Shown: positions 51,445-60,955, counted from the first letter of the stretch. The stretch: DNA of 64,000 nucleotides from Methylobacterium sp. UNC378MF (GCF_900103195.1 NZ_FMWU01000015.1:116909-180908); one strand, 5' to 3'. Notes: generated from the sequence alone by a model not told the origin. Made by a program: numbers and translations.

Positions 51445-53664
51445 TCAGGCCGCGTCCGGCATGCGGTCGAGGAGTTTGTCGAGTGTGATCGGGTAATCGC
51501 GCACGCGGATGCCGGTGGCGTTGTAGATCGCGTTCGCCACCGCGGCGCCGACCCCCGAGATGCCGAGTTCGCCCACGCCCTTGGCCTTCATGGGCGAGGA
51601 CATCGGGTCGACCTCGTCGAGGAAGATCACCTCCTGGTGCGGGATGTCGGCGTGGACCGGCACCTCGTAGCCGGCGAGGTCGTGATTGGCGAAGAAGCCG
51701 CGCTTGGTGTCGACCGCCAGCTCCTCCATCAGCGCCGCGCCGGTGCCCATGACCATCCCGCCGATCACCTGGCTGCGGGCGGATTTCGGGTTGAGGATGC
51801 GCCCGGCCGCGCAGACCGCCAGCATCCGCCGGACCCGCACCTCCGCCGTATAGGCATCGACCGCGACCTCGACGAAGTGGGCCCCGAAGGTCGAGACCTG
51901 CTGCGTCTTCGAGAACTTGCCGAACTCGATCGCGTCCTCGGCCACGAGCTCGCCGTCGGCGGCGGCCTGGGACAACGGGATGGCGCGGTTGCCGGCGCGG
52001 ACCTCGCCATCCTCGAACACCGCGTCGGTGGCGTTGAAGCCGAGCTTCTGCGCCACCGCCTCCCGCAGCTTCACGCAGGCCGCGTAGACGCCCGCGGTCG
52101 ACGAGTTGGCGCCGAACTGCCCGCCCGAGCCGGACGAGACCGGGAAGTCCGAGTCGCCGAGCCGGGCCACGACCCGGTCGAGGGGCACGCCCATCATCTC
52201 GGCGGCGGTCTGCGCGATGATCGTGTAGCTGCCGGTGCCGATATCGGTCATGTCGGTCTCAACCGTGACCGTGCCGTCGGCGGAAAGCCGCACCCGGGCG
52301 CCCGACTTCAGCACCATGTTGTTGCGGAACGCCGCCGCCATGCCGTGCCCGACGAGCCACTGCCCGTCCCGGACCTGCCCGGGCTTCGGGTTGCGCTTGG
52401 CCCAGCCGAACCGTTCCGCGCCGAGCTTCAGGCAGCCCACGAGGTCGCGGTGCGAGAAGGCGCGGTCCGGCTGGTTCGGATCGACCTGGGTGTCGTTGCG
52501 GATGCGGAATGCCACCGGGTCGAGGCCGAGCTTTTCGGCCATCTCGTCCATGGCGACTTCGAGCACCGCCAGGCCCGGGGCCTCGCCGGGCGCCCGCATG
52601 GCATTGCCCTCGGGCAGGTCGAGATGCGCGAGCTTCATGGCGGTCAGGCGGTTCGCCCCGGCGTAGAGGAACTTGGTCTGGTTGACCGCCGTCTCGGGAT
52701 CGCCATCCGGCAGGTTGCCGGAGGTGCTCTCGTGAGCAATCGCGGTGATGGTTCCGTCCTGCGTGGCGCCGATCCGGACCCGCTGGATCGTGGCCGGCCG
52801 GTGGGTAGTATTGTTGGCGATGAGCGGCCGCGTCAGCGCCACCTTCACGGGCCGCTTCGCCGCCTTGGCGGCCAGCGCCGCCAGCACCGCGTCGGCGCGC
52901 ACGAACAGCTTGCCGCCGAAGCCGCCGCCGACATAGGGCGCGTCGAGCCGGACCTTGTCCTTCGGCAGGGCGAGCATCTTGGCGAGGCTGCCGTGGCCCC
53001 AGCCGATCATCTGGTTGGAGGTCCAGAGCGTGACCTTGTCGCCGTGCCAGGCCGCCGTGGTGGCGTGCGGCTCCATCATCGCGTGGCTCTCGTCGGCGGT
53101 CGTGTAGGTCGCGTCGAGGGTCACGGGGGCCTGCGCGAAGGCGCCCTCGAAATCGCCGACGCGCTCCTCGCCGTTCCCGCCGCTGCCCTCGCCGCTATCG
53201 GCCGGGACCGGCTCGGCCGATTTCGCCGCTTCGGTGAGGTCGAATGCGCCGGCTTCGGGGGCGTAATCGACCTTGACCAGGAAGGAGGCCGCCCGGGCCT
53301 GCTCGAAGGTCTCGGCCACCACGACGGCGATCGCCTGATGGTAGTGCTGGATCACGTCGCCCCCGAACAGGTAGGCGACGTTCATGACGCCGCGCTCGAT
53401 CCGGGGCGTGTCGAGGGTCGTGACGATCGCGATGACGCCGGGAGCAGCCTGAGCCGCCGCGGTATCGATGCGGTGCACGCGCCCCTTGGCGATGGCCGAG
53501 CCGATCACGTAGCCGTAGGCGGCGTCAGGAGCCACGTCGTGGCGCTCGTAGGCATAGGGCGCGGTGCCGGTCGTCTTGTACTTGCCGTCGATGCGGTCGG
53601 TGGGCTGGCCCACGACCTTGAGGCGGTCGATCGGATTCAGGCCCGCGGGGGAGTCGAACTTCAT
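51445..53664 (-). CDS. paoC: Aldehyde oxidoreductase, molybdopterin-binding subunit (PaoC-like)
   Basis: Large subunit of a xanthine-oxidase-family enzyme that oxidises aldehydes to acids at a molybdenum centre. 739 residues starting MKFDSPAGLNPIDRLKVVGQPTDRIDGKYKTTGTAPYAYE, with YVGGGFGGKLFVRADAV, GSGGQFGANSSTAGVY, DMTDIGTGSYTIIAQTAAEM and the catalytic Glu in MKAKGVGELGISGVGAAVANAIYNATG. Third gene of a paoABC-ordered operon; its ATG is 3 nt after the paoB stop. A molybdenum-cofactor-dependent chaperone gene (paoD type) is not adjacent. Confidence 0.92.
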   Translation of the reverse strand: MKFDSPAGLNPIDRLKVVGQPTDRIDGKYKTTGTAPYAYERHDVAPDAAYGYVIGSAIAKGRVHRIDTAAAQAAPGVIAIVTTLDTPRIERGVMNVAYLFGGDVIQHYHQAIAVVVAETFEQARAASFLVKVDYAPEAGAFDLTEAAKSAEPVPADSGEGSGGNGEERVGDFEGAFAQAPVTLDATYTTADESHAMMEPHATTAAWHGDKVTLWTSNQMIGWGHGSLAKMLALPKDKVRLDAPYVGGGFGGKLFVRADAVLAALAAKAAKRPVKVALTRPLIANNTTHRPATIQRVRIGATQDGTITAIAHESTSGNLPDGDPETAVNQTKFLYAGANRLTAMKLAHLDLPEGNAMRAPGEAPGLAVLEVAMDEMAEKLGLDPVAFRIRNDTQVDPNQPDRAFSHRDLVGCLKLGAERFGWAKRNPKPGQVRDGQWLVGHGMAAAFRNNMVLKSGARVRLSADGTVTVETDMTDIGTGSYTIIAQTAAEMMGVPLDRVVARLGDSDFPVSSGSGGQFGANSSTAGVYAACVKLREAVAQKLGFNATDAVFEDGEVRAGNRAIPLSQAAADGELVAEDAIEFGKFSKTQQVSTFGAHFVEVAVDAYTAEVRVRRMLAVCAAGRILNPKSARSQVIGGMVMGTGAALMEELAVDTKRGFFANHDLAGYEVPVHADIPHQEVIFLDEVDPMSSPMKAKGVGELGISGVGAAVANAIYNATGIRVRDYPITLDKLLDRMPDAA

Positions 53665-53667
53665 GGC

Positions 53668-54618
53668 TCAGGCCCTCGCTTGGTTGAGCGCCGCGGAGAG
53701 GGTCCGCTCGGCGAGCTTCAGCTTGAACGCATTCTCGGGCGTCGGCTTGGCGTCGGCGAAGACCTGATCGGTCACCGCTTTGGCGCCCTTCGGGAGATCG
53801 GCCTCGGCGGTCTCGACCCGCCAGGGCTTGTGGGCGACGCCGCCGAAGGCGACGTGGCCGGTGCCGTCCCTGGCCAAGATGGCGGCCACCGAGACCAGCG
53901 CGTAGGCGTAGGAGGCGCGGTCGCGGACCTTGCGGTAGATGTGCGTGCCGGCCACCGGCTTCGGCAGCGTCACCGCGGTGATCAGCTCGCCGGGCTCGAG
54001 GTTGGTGTCGCGCTCGGGCGCGTCGCCGGGCAGGCGGTGAAATGCGGCGATCGGGATCCGGCGCGCGGTGCCGGAGGCGTCGATCGTCTCGACCGTCGCG
54101 TCGAGCACCCGCATGGCCACCGCCATGTCGCCCGGATGCGTGGCGATGCAGGCCTCGCTGCCACCGATCACCGCGAGCGACCGGTTCACGCCGTCGAGCG
54201 CCGCGCAACCGGAGCCCGGCCGGCGCTTATTGCAGGCCTGGGCGGTGTCGTAGAAATACGGGCAGCGGGTCCGCTGGAGCAGGTTCCCGGCGGTGGTCGC
54301 CTTGTTGCGCAGCTGCCCGGAGGCACCCGCGAGGAGCGCTCGGGCGAGAACCCCGTAATCCTTGCGCACCCGCGGATGGGCGGCAAGGTCGGTGTTGCGC
54401 ACCAGCGCACCGACGCGCAGGCCGCCCTCCTCGGTCGGCTCGACCGTGTCGAGGCCCAGCCCATTCACGTCCACGAGGTGGCGCGGCGTCTCGATCTGCA
54501 GCTTCATCAGGTCGAGCAGGTTGGTGCCGCCGGCGATGAACTTGGCGTCCGGCGTGGCGGCGACGGCGGCGGCCGCCTCGGCGGGCGAGCTGGGGCGCTC
54601 GTAGGTGAAGGACTTCAT
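53668..54618 (-). CDS. paoB: Aldehyde oxidoreductase, FAD-binding subunit (PaoB-like)
   Basis: 316 residues passing electrons from the iron-sulfur centres to FAD. Start [43 protein letters not shown], the FAD loop [25 protein letters not shown], and the extra Cys loop [26 protein letters not shown], the [4Fe-4S]-binding insert that distinguishes PaoB from other FAD subunits. Four cysteines in this insert are visible within about 20 residues, three of the ligands clearly in place. ATG overlaps the paoA stop by 4 nt. Confidence 0.92.
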   Translation of the reverse strand: MKSFTYERPSSPAEAAAAVAATPDAKFIAGGTNLLDLMKLQIETPRHLVDVNGLGLDTVEPTEEGGLRVGALVRNTDLAAHPRVRKDYGVLARALLAGASGQLRNKATTAGNLLQRTRCPYFYDTAQACNKRRPGSGCAALDGVNRSLAVIGGSEACIATHPGDMAVAMRVLDATVETIDASGTARRIPIAAFHRLPGDAPERDTNLEPGELITAVTLPKPVAGTHIYRKVRDRASYAYALVSVAAILARDGTGHVAFGGVAHKPWRVETAEADLPKGAKAVTDQVFADAKPTPENAFKLKLAERTLSAALNQARA

Positions 54619-55190
54619 GCCCGCGCTCCCGCGACTTCGGTCATCGCCTCGACGATGTTGGAATAGGCGCCGCAGCGGCAAATGTTGCCGCTCATGCGCT
54701 CGCGGATCTCCGCCTCGGTCACCTGAGGCGCGGCGCCGAGATCCGCGGTGACGTGGCTCGGGATGCCGGCCTTGATCTCTTCCAGCACCGCGACCCCCGA
54801 GCAGATCTGGCCCGGCGTGCAGTAGCCGCACTGATAGCCGTCGTGCCGGATGAAGGCCGCCTGCATCGGGTGCAGGTTGTCCGGCTGGCCGAGCCCCTCG
54901 ATGGTGGTGATCTCGGCGCCCTGGTGCATGATTGCCAGCGTCAGGCAGGCATTGATGCGCCGGCCGTCGACGATCATCGTGCAGGCGCCGCACTGGCCGT
55001 GGTCGCAGCCCTTCTTGGATCCGGTGAGGTGCAGGTGCTCGCGCGCGGCATCGAGCAGGCTGGTGCGGGTGTCGAGTTCGAGCGTGCGCCGCTCGCCGTT
55101 AACTGTGAACGTGACCGGGACGAGAACCGGTGCGTCGGTCCGTGCGGTTCTGGCACCCGGGTCCCTGGGCGCGGCGGCAGCTCCCACCAT
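54615..55190 (-). CDS. paoA: Aldehyde oxidoreductase, 2Fe-2S subunit (PaoA-like)
   Basis: 191 residues with both [2Fe-2S] clusters: plant-ferredoxin type [26 protein letters not shown] and the helical-bundle type [14 protein letters not shown]...[10 protein letters not shown]. coli PaoA has a Tat leader for periplasmic export; here the N-terminus ([21 protein letters not shown]) has no twin-arginine motif or hydrophobic stretch, suggesting a cytoplasmic enzyme unless the start is further upstream. The ATG at 55190 has GGAGAGAG in front. First gene of the operon; a terminator on the same strand sits upstream. Confidence 0.92.
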   Translation of the reverse strand: MVGAAAAPRDPGARTARTDAPVLVPVTFTVNGERRTLELDTRTSLLDAAREHLHLTGSKKGCDHGQCGACTMIVDGRRINACLTLAIMHQGAEITTIEGLGQPDNLHPMQAAFIRHDGYQCGYCTPGQICSGVAVLEEIKAGIPSHVTADLGAAPQVTEAEIRERMSGNICRCGAYSNIVEAMTEVAGARA

Positions 55191-55410
55191 CAAGTCTCTC
55201 TCCGGTTCAGGTTACACAGGCGGGACGGAGCATCTCGGTCTCCGGGCCCGGCGCGGCAGTCGAGGCGTGCCGGCACGAAGGCGGGGTCTTCGGGGAAACA
55301 CCGACACTCTGGATCAGCTCCAAGGTAGTGCCCGGGCCCGCGTTGGTCAGGGGGGGGATGCGGCTATGGGTTCCAGAGTCGAGCGGGAGTCGCGGTCGCG
55401 TGGCACTCCC

Positions 55411-55440
55411 AAACGAAAGGGCCGACCCGAAGGCCGGCCC
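55411..55440 (-). terminator. Rho-independent terminator with UUCG loop
   Basis: On the minus strand: GGGCCGGCC-TTCG-GGTCGGCCC (9 bp, one G-U) followed by TTTCGTTT, 25 nt downstream of the small Cys-rich protein's stop. This is the clearest intrinsic terminator of the window. Confidence 0.8.
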
Positions 55441-55464
55441 CGATCGTCCGCGCTGCGGAAATTC

Positions 55465-55662
55465 CTACTCGGCCGCCGTCATCTCGGGGGTGTAGTGGCC
55501 GCACCAATCCTGAGCGGCGACCACCGGCCAGAGACCCTTGGACTCGGGTGCCGGCTGGCTGACCGGCGGGTTGAAGCGGCACAGGCCGGCATCGTTCTGC
55601 GCGACCGCGCCGTTGCCCTTGTGCTCGTCGAAGAACCGGCAGGTCTCGCACTTGGCGTTCAT
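55465..55662 (-). CDS. Small four-cysteine protein
   Basis: 65 residues, MNAKCETCRFFDEHKGNGAVAQNDAGLCRFNPP...AAQDWCGHYTPEMTAAE. Cysteines in C-x2-C...C...C form a probable zinc- or iron-binding site. No signal peptide. A ribosome site (CAGGAGCC) precedes the ATG, and a strong terminator follows it, so it is a real single-gene transcript. The family is not named; similar small proteins occur in many alphaproteobacteria. Confidence 0.78.
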   Translation of the reverse strand: MNAKCETCRFFDEHKGNGAVAQNDAGLCRFNPPVSQPAPESKGLWPVVAAQDWCGHYTPEMTAAE

Positions 55663-56319
55663 GGTCAGGCTCCTGTGAGGCCGGCGGCCCGGGGCCGTCC
55701 CGGCAGGGAACGGAGGGCTTGAACCTTAGAAAAGATCCAATCTGTCGGGCCAACGTCGCAGGGATCCGGTGGGTTCCCCGCCGGGGGGAGCCGGCGGTTC
55801 CGCTCCGGTATCCATGCGGATCCGGATACCGGAGTTCCGCCACGACCAGGCCGGTTTCCTCGGCGAATGGCCCGAAGATGGCCGGCAGGACGCCGTGGAC
55901 CGGGCGCGTCCCGCGCAGCAGCGCCTCGGGCCCGACGCGGAGACCCCTGTGGCGGTCCACCTGCGGCTGGTCGTGCAGGCTCGGGGCTTCGTCGTCGCGG
56001 GCCCGGTGCCGGTCGCGCTCAAGCACCCGTCGCTCCTCGGCCGCCTCGTCCATGGTGCGGTGAAGATCCGGAACGCGCCGCGGCCTTTGGCCCTCGCTCG
56101 AGACGGGGCGCGGTCCAGGGGCTCCGCATCCGTCCCGGATTCGGGCGCCGGCAGCAAGCCGACGCTCAGGCCGCCGGAGCGACCGCCCGGCCGGTATGTT
56201 CCGCGGTCAGGCGAGCGAACGCGCGCGCCGCCCCGAACGCGCGCGCCTCCCCTTGACGGACAGGCTATCGATCAAGGGTTGTCTTCCGGGTCGTGGTGAT
56301 GGGCCAGAGGCGCCGGCCT
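55663..56319. other. 657-bp gap, possibly one doubtful plus-strand gene (55814-56299)
   Basis: No recognisable product. On the plus strand, ATG 55814 opens a 161-codon frame (MRIRIPEFRHDQAGFLGEWP...) with high G/C at third positions over its first half, but the C-terminal half (Arg/Pro-rich) does not look like protein. A minus-strand frame over the same region reads less convincingly. I treat the region as non-coding or as degraded coding sequence. No repeat or RNA was seen. Confidence 0.25.
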
Positions 56320-56856
56320 TCAGCCGCGCTCGTCGACCGGCCGCGCCCCGAAGCCAGCCAGGAGTTCCTGGAGTTCGTCCTCATGGACGAGGCGCGCCGC
56401 CTCCTCGGGCGGGAACCATTGCAGTGTGCGCTGATCCTGCTCCGGCCAGCGCGCGTGCTGGGCCTCGACCCGCAACGGGTAGACGCGGACCATGCAGGGA
56501 AAGGCACGGCCGTGATCGAACCGCTTCTGGTACTGGTACCGGCCGACCGGGCTCGCGGCGATCTGTCCTTCGAGCCCGGCCTCCTCGAAGGCCTCCCGTT
56601 CGGCGGCCTGATGGGCCTTGCGGCCGGTCATCGGCCAGCCCTTCGGGATGATCCAGCGGCCCGTATCCCGCGAGGTGATCAGCAGAACCTCGATCCGACC
56701 GTCCGAGCCGACGCGAAACGGCAGGGCCGCCACCTGCTTGAGCGGTTTGACCTGCGCCTTCCGGAGCAGCTTCTTCAAATTTGGCCGTTTGGATGCCGTC
56801 TTCAGCGCTGACCTCGGGGACGGGAGTGGTCGTGATGTCTGATGATGTTTGTGCAA
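56320..56856 (-). CDS. Nudix hydrolase (diphosphoinositol/ApnA type)
   Basis: 178 residues from a TTG start (GAGGA ribosome site 9 nt upstream). The Nudix region is WIIPKGWPMTGRKAHQAAEREAFEEAGLEG, containing the catalytic REAFEEAGL; preceded by QVAALPFRVGSDGRIEVLLITSRDTGRW. The KGWPM-type box is the one found in diadenosine/diphosphoinositol polyphosphate hydrolases. The N-terminus (about 40 residues) is basic (KTASKRPNLKKLLRKAQVKP). It diverges from the CYTH gene, which also handles polyphosphate-like substrates, an intriguing neighbour. Confidence 0.9.
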   Translation of the reverse strand: MHKHHQTSRPLPSPRSALKTASKRPNLKKLLRKAQVKPLKQVAALPFRVGSDGRIEVLLITSRDTGRWIIPKGWPMTGRKAHQAAEREAFEEAGLEGQIAASPVGRYQYQKRFDHGRAFPCMVRVYPLRVEAQHARWPEQDQRTLQWFPPEEAARLVHEDELQELLAGFGARPVDERG

Positions 56857-57023
56857 GCGATCGGTTCCTCGCGCTTTTACATAAGTTTAACACGATCCGG
56901 ATACATCCCGGGCGCATCGGCACCGAGCCATGTCTGTAACGCTGTGCTCATCCCCGCCAGCCGGCTTGTCTCGGGCCGGCTTGTCCGCGAAGGCTTGCGC
57001 GTCAAACGTCCACGAGGCGCGGC

Positions 57024-57497
57024 ATGGCTGTCGAGATCGAGCGCAAGTTCATCGCGGACCCGTCGGTTCTCGCGCTGTGCCGGGCGGGAACGCACTTCGT
57101 TCAGGGCTATCTCTTCACCGACGCGACCAACACGATCCGGATTCGCCGCGCCGGGGAGCGCACGCTCATCACGTGGAAGAGCCCGCGTCGCGGCGCCTCT
57201 CGGGACGAGATCGAGTTCGCCGTCGCGCCGGAGGCCGGCGCGGCCCTCCTCGCAACGGTGCCGCCTGGCCGGCGGCTGGAGAAGACCCGCTTCCGGGTCG
57301 CGCATGCCGGGGCGGTGTGGGACGTCGACGTATTCGGCGGCGACCTTACGGGTCTGATCCTGGCCGAGATCGAGCTGGAGCGCGAGGACCAACCGGTGGT
57401 GCTGCCCCCCTGGGTCGAGCGTGAGGTCACCGACGATGCGCGCTACCGCAACTCGCGGTTGGCCGCGGGGCCGGTGCCAGAGCGGCAGGCGGCATAA
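57024..57497 (+). CDS. CYTH-domain protein (triphosphate tunnel metalloenzyme)
   Basis: 157 residues starting MAVEIERKFIADPSVL: the ExExK signature of CYTH/TTM enzymes is complete (EIERK), with TIRIRRAGERTLITWKSP, RDEIEFAV and EIELEREDQPVVLPPWVEREVTDD, the charged strands lining the tunnel. Family members hydrolyse tripolyphosphate or thiamine triphosphate or make cAMP; the C-terminal EIE/ERE pattern favours a phosphatase. Divergently arranged with the Nudix gene, 167 bp away. Confidence 0.92.
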   Translation: MAVEIERKFIADPSVLALCRAGTHFVQGYLFTDATNTIRIRRAGERTLITWKSPRRGASRDEIEFAVAPEAGAALLATVPPGRRLEKTRFRVAHAGAVWDVDVFGGDLTGLILAEIELEREDQPVVLPPWVEREVTDDARYRNSRLAAGPVPERQAA

Positions 57498-57561
57498 GCC
57501 CGCGCCGCGCCGGGCGAATCCGTTCGGTTGAACATCCGGAGACGGTCGCCGTTCTAGAGGG

Positions 57562-57810
57562 ATGCCCCGGAGCCTGATCACATGGACGCAGGACGAGACC
57601 GCCGGCGTTCCGCTTCCGCGCTTCGTCGGGCGGGTCGGGGTGGTCGTCGTTGGGATCTGCGCGTACGACGGATCGAGCCGATTCTGGACTTGGTGGAGCC
57701 CGCTGACCGAGGACATCTGGGGCCACGGCCAGGATGCCGAGGGCGCCAAGCAGGGCTGCGAAGCCTGGCTGCGCGGATGGCTCGAGAACTTCAGGCCGTT
57801 CTTCGCCTGA
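57562..57810 (+). CDS. Small conserved-looking hypothetical protein
   Basis: 82 residues starting MPRSLITWTQDETAGVPLPRFVGRVGVVVVGICAYDGSSRFWTWWSPLTEDIWGHGQDAEGAKQGCEAWLRGWLENFRPFF. Trp-rich C-terminal half, no signal or membrane segment; codon usage is native. It follows the CYTH gene with a 64-nt gap on the same strand. Unknown function. Confidence 0.7.
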   Translation: MPRSLITWTQDETAGVPLPRFVGRVGVVVVGICAYDGSSRFWTWWSPLTEDIWGHGQDAEGAKQGCEAWLRGWLENFRPFFA

Positions 57811-57833
57811 CGGCGCAGCCCGAACGGGCCCGA

Positions 57834-58397
57834 TCAGCGCAGGAAATGCGGTAGGCGCCGCTTCCAGCGTTCCCCGAGCCGCAATTCGTTCGCCCGCCGC
57901 CCGGCCGTCGGCCGCGACGATGGACCCCGACCGGATGCGGCCGGCGCGGCGCAGGCGGTCGGTGCCTCGTCGACGGGCGGGATCGGCGGTGCGGCCGGAC
58001 GCGGCTTTGCCGTCTGCACCCGAGGGGCGAGGTCCTGTCCGGCAGCGGCGACCCGCGCGCTGCGCACACGCCGCACTCGGGGAGCGGGAGCGGTCTCGGC
58101 CGCTGGCGCGGTCACCGCTTCAGCCGCGGCTTCCGTGGCCGGCTCGGCCGGGATCTCGAACATCGGGACGAGGCTCGGCAGGACTCGGCGGACCGGTGCG
58201 TCCGGCGTCTTCCGCTCCGGACGCGGAGCCGGCGCCGCCTGAAGGGCGGGCGCGGGCGGCTCCATCGCGGCCTGCGCCAGTTCCGGCCAGAGGCTCTTGT
58301 CCGGGCGCTGGCGCGCCGTGGTGGCAGTCAGCGATGTGCGGGCCGAACGAGTCTGCTTGACTTCGACCATGAACGGTCGCGCGCTACGGCGCTTCAT
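57834..58397 (-). CDS. Pro/Ala/Arg-rich hypothetical protein
   Basis: 187 residues from ATG 58397: MKRRSARPFMVEVKQTRSARTSLT, a disordered Pro/Ala/Arg middle, and the basic end RRANELRLGERWKRRLPHFLR. The ordered tips and low-complexity centre suggest a DNA- or ribosome-associated protein, but nothing is established. It converges on the 57562 gene with 23 bp between stops. Confidence 0.7.
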   Translation of the reverse strand: MKRRSARPFMVEVKQTRSARTSLTATTARQRPDKSLWPELAQAAMEPPAPALQAAPAPRPERKTPDAPVRRVLPSLVPMFEIPAEPATEAAAEAVTAPAAETAPAPRVRRVRSARVAAAGQDLAPRVQTAKPRPAAPPIPPVDEAPTACAAPAASGRGPSSRPTAGRRANELRLGERWKRRLPHFLR

Positions 58398-58694
58398 GTA
58401 AGTTGATCCTTGGAAGCATTCGAACCCGCACTCCGGCGGGACGAACACGCCGAGGTTAAGCCTTATCTCGGCCGTTGTCCAGAAAGACGGGCCCGTACTG
58501 GTCAGATTTCTTTGTAGTTGAGATCGGCTGCCGTCCTATCCAGGCAATGAGCCCGGGAGCGGAAGTCGTGTTTGGCAGAGGTCGCCCCCGAAGGCGTTGC
58601 GCTCTGCTGGAAGATGGGCGCATCCGGGCCGGACTGACGTGGCGGGCCCCTTCCACTGTGCGGAAGAGGCCGCGCAGCACCGGATCTGTCCCGA

Positions 58695-58934
58695 TCAGGC
58701 GGCCTGCGCCTGCGCGGCGGCCGGCCAGCACTGCAGCGACGCGGGACGGGATGCCCCGAAGAGGGATTGGTACAGCGCGGCCGGTGTCCGGGCCCGGCCG
58801 CTACCGTCCGTGATCGTCACCTCGGCCATGCCGGCCGCGATCAGGCTCATGCCCTGATCGAGGGCGGTCAGAACCGAGGCGTGCTGGTAGGCGAACCGGC
58901 GCGCGGACAGGCGTGCGGTGACGGTGAAGTTCAT
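58695..58934 (-). CDS. Small hypothetical protein
   Basis: 79 residues from ATG 58934: MNFTVTARLSARRFAYQHASVLTALDQGMSLIAAGMAEVTITDGSGRARTPAALYQSLFGASRPASLQCWP. Predicted helix then beta hairpin; no known family. The 297 bp between this gene and the next one downstream on its strand hold only unlikely frames. Confidence 0.65.
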   Translation of the reverse strand: MNFTVTARLSARRFAYQHASVLTALDQGMSLIAAGMAEVTITDGSGRARTPAALYQSLFGASRPASLQCWPAAAQAQAA

Positions 58935-59383
58935 GTCGGCAATCCTGGAACTCCGAGCCCCAGCGGACATCGGACGGCAACGGCGCGCGGATGAAGAGCG
59001 GTCTGCAGTGGCGGCCTCGACATCCCGCGTCCCCGCGCCTGCTCGCCGCTAATAGAGTCGTTATCTTGACGAAAGCTTGTTCGTGCCCGCTTTTCAAGCA
59101 AGAGCGCCCGGAATTGATTGCTTGATTTCAGTGCTTTGCGAATGCGTCGGTACGGATGGATCTGCCTGCAGGTCAGACGCCATCGCCGCTCCACGCCCTG
59201 CGGCCATGCCAGCCGCCCCGGCGCCGACAGCAGCGCATCCGCCTGGGCCTTCGGCGCCGGATCGCTCAAGGCGACGGTCGTGTCCTGCGGGGCCGGCGGA
59301 CCGAAAATGCCAAGCGCGCGCGTGATGCCCTTGGCCCGCCACGTGCTAACCTCCGCCGGATTGCAACGCTTGGGCGAGTCGGC
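58935..59383. promoter_or_regulatory. Divergent intergenic region
   Basis: 449 bp without a convincing gene. It has an A/T-richer patch at about 59050-59150 with TTGACGAAAGC and an ACGAA...TTCGT inverted repeat, candidates for the divergent promoters of the small gene at 58695 and the solute-binding protein gene at 59384. Confidence 0.3.
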
Positions 59384-60955
59384 ATGCTGAACAGACGATC
59401 CTTCATGGCCCTGTCGGGCGCCGCACTCGCGGCTCCGGCCCTGGCACAGGGCAGCGCCGCCCGGACGCTCAAGTTCATCCCGCAGGCCGATCTGACGGTG
59501 CTCGATCCGATCTGGACGACCGCCTACGTCACCCGGAACCACGGGCTCGCCGTGTTCGACACGCTCTACGGCACCGACGCCAGCTACGCCGCCCAGCCGC
59601 AGATGGTGGCGGGCCACACGGTGGAGGCTGACGGGACGCTGTGGCGGCTCACCTTGCGGCCCGGGCTGACCTTCCACGACGGCAGCCCCGTGCTGGCCCG
59701 CGACTGCGTGGCGAGCATCGCCCGCTGGGGCAAGCGCGACGCAATGGGCCAGACGCTCATGGCCTACACGGACGACCTCTCGGCTCCCGACGACCGGACG
59801 ATCCAGTTCCGGCTGAAGAAACCCTTCCCGCTCCTGCCGGACGCGCTCGGCAAGGTCGGCTCCTCGATCTGCGCCATCATGCCGGAGCGGCTCGCCAAGA
59901 CAGACCCGTTCACGCAGGTGACCGAGATGGTCGGCAGCGGCCCGTTCCGCTTCAAGGCGGACGAGCGCGTGGTCGGCGCCCGGGTGGTCTACGAGCGCTT
60001 TGCCGGCTACGTCCCGCGCGAGGGCGGCGAGCCGCAATGGACCTCGGGTCCGAAGCGCGTCTTCGTCGACCGGGTCGAGTGGAACGTCATCCCCGATCAG
60101 GCCACCGCCGCCTCGGCCATGCAGACGGGCGAGATGGATTGGTGGGAGCAGCCGCCGGCCGACCTCGTGCCCACCCTCCGCGGGCTGACGACGCGGATCA
60201 CCGACCCGACCGGCCTCATCGGCTGCCTGCGGATGAACCAGCTCCAGCCGCCCTTCGACAACCCGGCGATCCGCCAGGTGCTGCTGAAGGTCGTCGACCA
60301 GACCGACTTCATGCAGGCAGTGACCGGCACCGACCCGAAGCTGATCCACGTGCCGACCGGCTTCTTCTGCCCCGGACTGCCGATGGCCAGCGATGTCGGC
60401 CTCGACGTCCTGACGAGCAAGCGCGATTACGAGGGCGCCAAGAAGGCGCTGGCGGCGGCGGGCTACAAGGGCGAGAAGGTGGTGCTGATGGGCGCCTCGG
60501 ACTTCCCGAGCCTGAAGGCGCTGGCCGACGTGGCGGCCGACATGCTCACGCGCGCCGGCTTCAACGTCGATTATCAGGTCATGGATTGGGGCTCGGTGGT
60601 GCAGCGGCGCGCCAAGAAGGATCCGGTTGCCCAGGGCGGCTGGAGCGCCTTCTGCACCTTCTGGGCCGGGCTCGATCAGGCCAACCCGGCGGTCAGCGCC
60701 TTCCTGCGCGGGACGGGCCAGAGCGCCGCAGTCGGCTGGCCGACCAGCGAGAAGATCGAGGCGTTGCGGGATCAGTGGCTGGATGCGCCCGACGCCGCCG
60801 CGCGCAAACAGCTCGCGGGGACCCTTCAGCAACAGGCCTTCACCGATCTGCCCTACCTGCCCCTCGGGCAATACTTCAACCAGACCTCGTTCAAGCCCTC
60901 CCTGACGAGCGTGCTCAACGGCGTGCCGGTGTTCTGGAACGTCAAGAAGGGCTGA
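59384..60955 (+). CDS. ABC transporter solute-binding protein, family 5 (peptide/nickel type)
   Basis: 523 residues with a twin-arginine-like leader MLNRRSFMALSGAALAAPALAQ. Family-5 features: LTVLDPIWTTAYVTRNHGLAVFDTLYGTD, GLTFHDGSPVLARDCVASIARW, VGSGPFRFKADERVVGARVVYERF, GEMDWWEQPPADLVPTL, NPAIRQVLLKVVDQTDFMQAV, and YFNQTSFKPSLTSVLNGVPVFWNVKKG. Delivers peptides, nickel chelates or similar ligands to an ABC importer, but no permease or ATPase genes follow, so it is an orphan. It precedes an MFS gene by 434 bp. Confidence 0.9.
   Translation: MLNRRSFMALSGAALAAPALAQGSAARTLKFIPQADLTVLDPIWTTAYVTRNHGLAVFDTLYGTDASYAAQPQMVAGHTVEADGTLWRLTLRPGLTFHDGSPVLARDCVASIARWGKRDAMGQTLMAYTDDLSAPDDRTIQFRLKKPFPLLPDALGKVGSSICAIMPERLAKTDPFTQVTEMVGSGPFRFKADERVVGARVVYERFAGYVPREGGEPQWTSGPKRVFVDRVEWNVIPDQATAASAMQTGEMDWWEQPPADLVPTLRGLTTRITDPTGLIGCLRMNQLQPPFDNPAIRQVLLKVVDQTDFMQAVTGTDPKLIHVPTGFFCPGLPMASDVGLDVLTSKRDYEGAKKALAAAGYKGEKVVLMGASDFPSLKALADVAADMLTRAGFNVDYQVMDWGSVVQRRAKKDPVAQGGWSAFCTFWAGLDQANPAVSAFLRGTGQSAAVGWPTSEKIEALRDQWLDAPDAAARKQLAGTLQQQAFTDLPYLPLGQYFNQTSFKPSLTSVLNGVPVFWNVKKG

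Noticed and set aside
55726..56157. Minus-strand frame in the 55.7-56.2 kb gap
   Set aside because: Low-complexity, poor codon bias, no family; the plus-strand alternative is only marginally better and is recorded as doubtful.
58475..58813. Plus-strand 112-codon frame antisense to the small gene at 58695
   Set aside because: Poor codon bias, no recognisable domain, and it overlaps a more convincing minus-strand gene.
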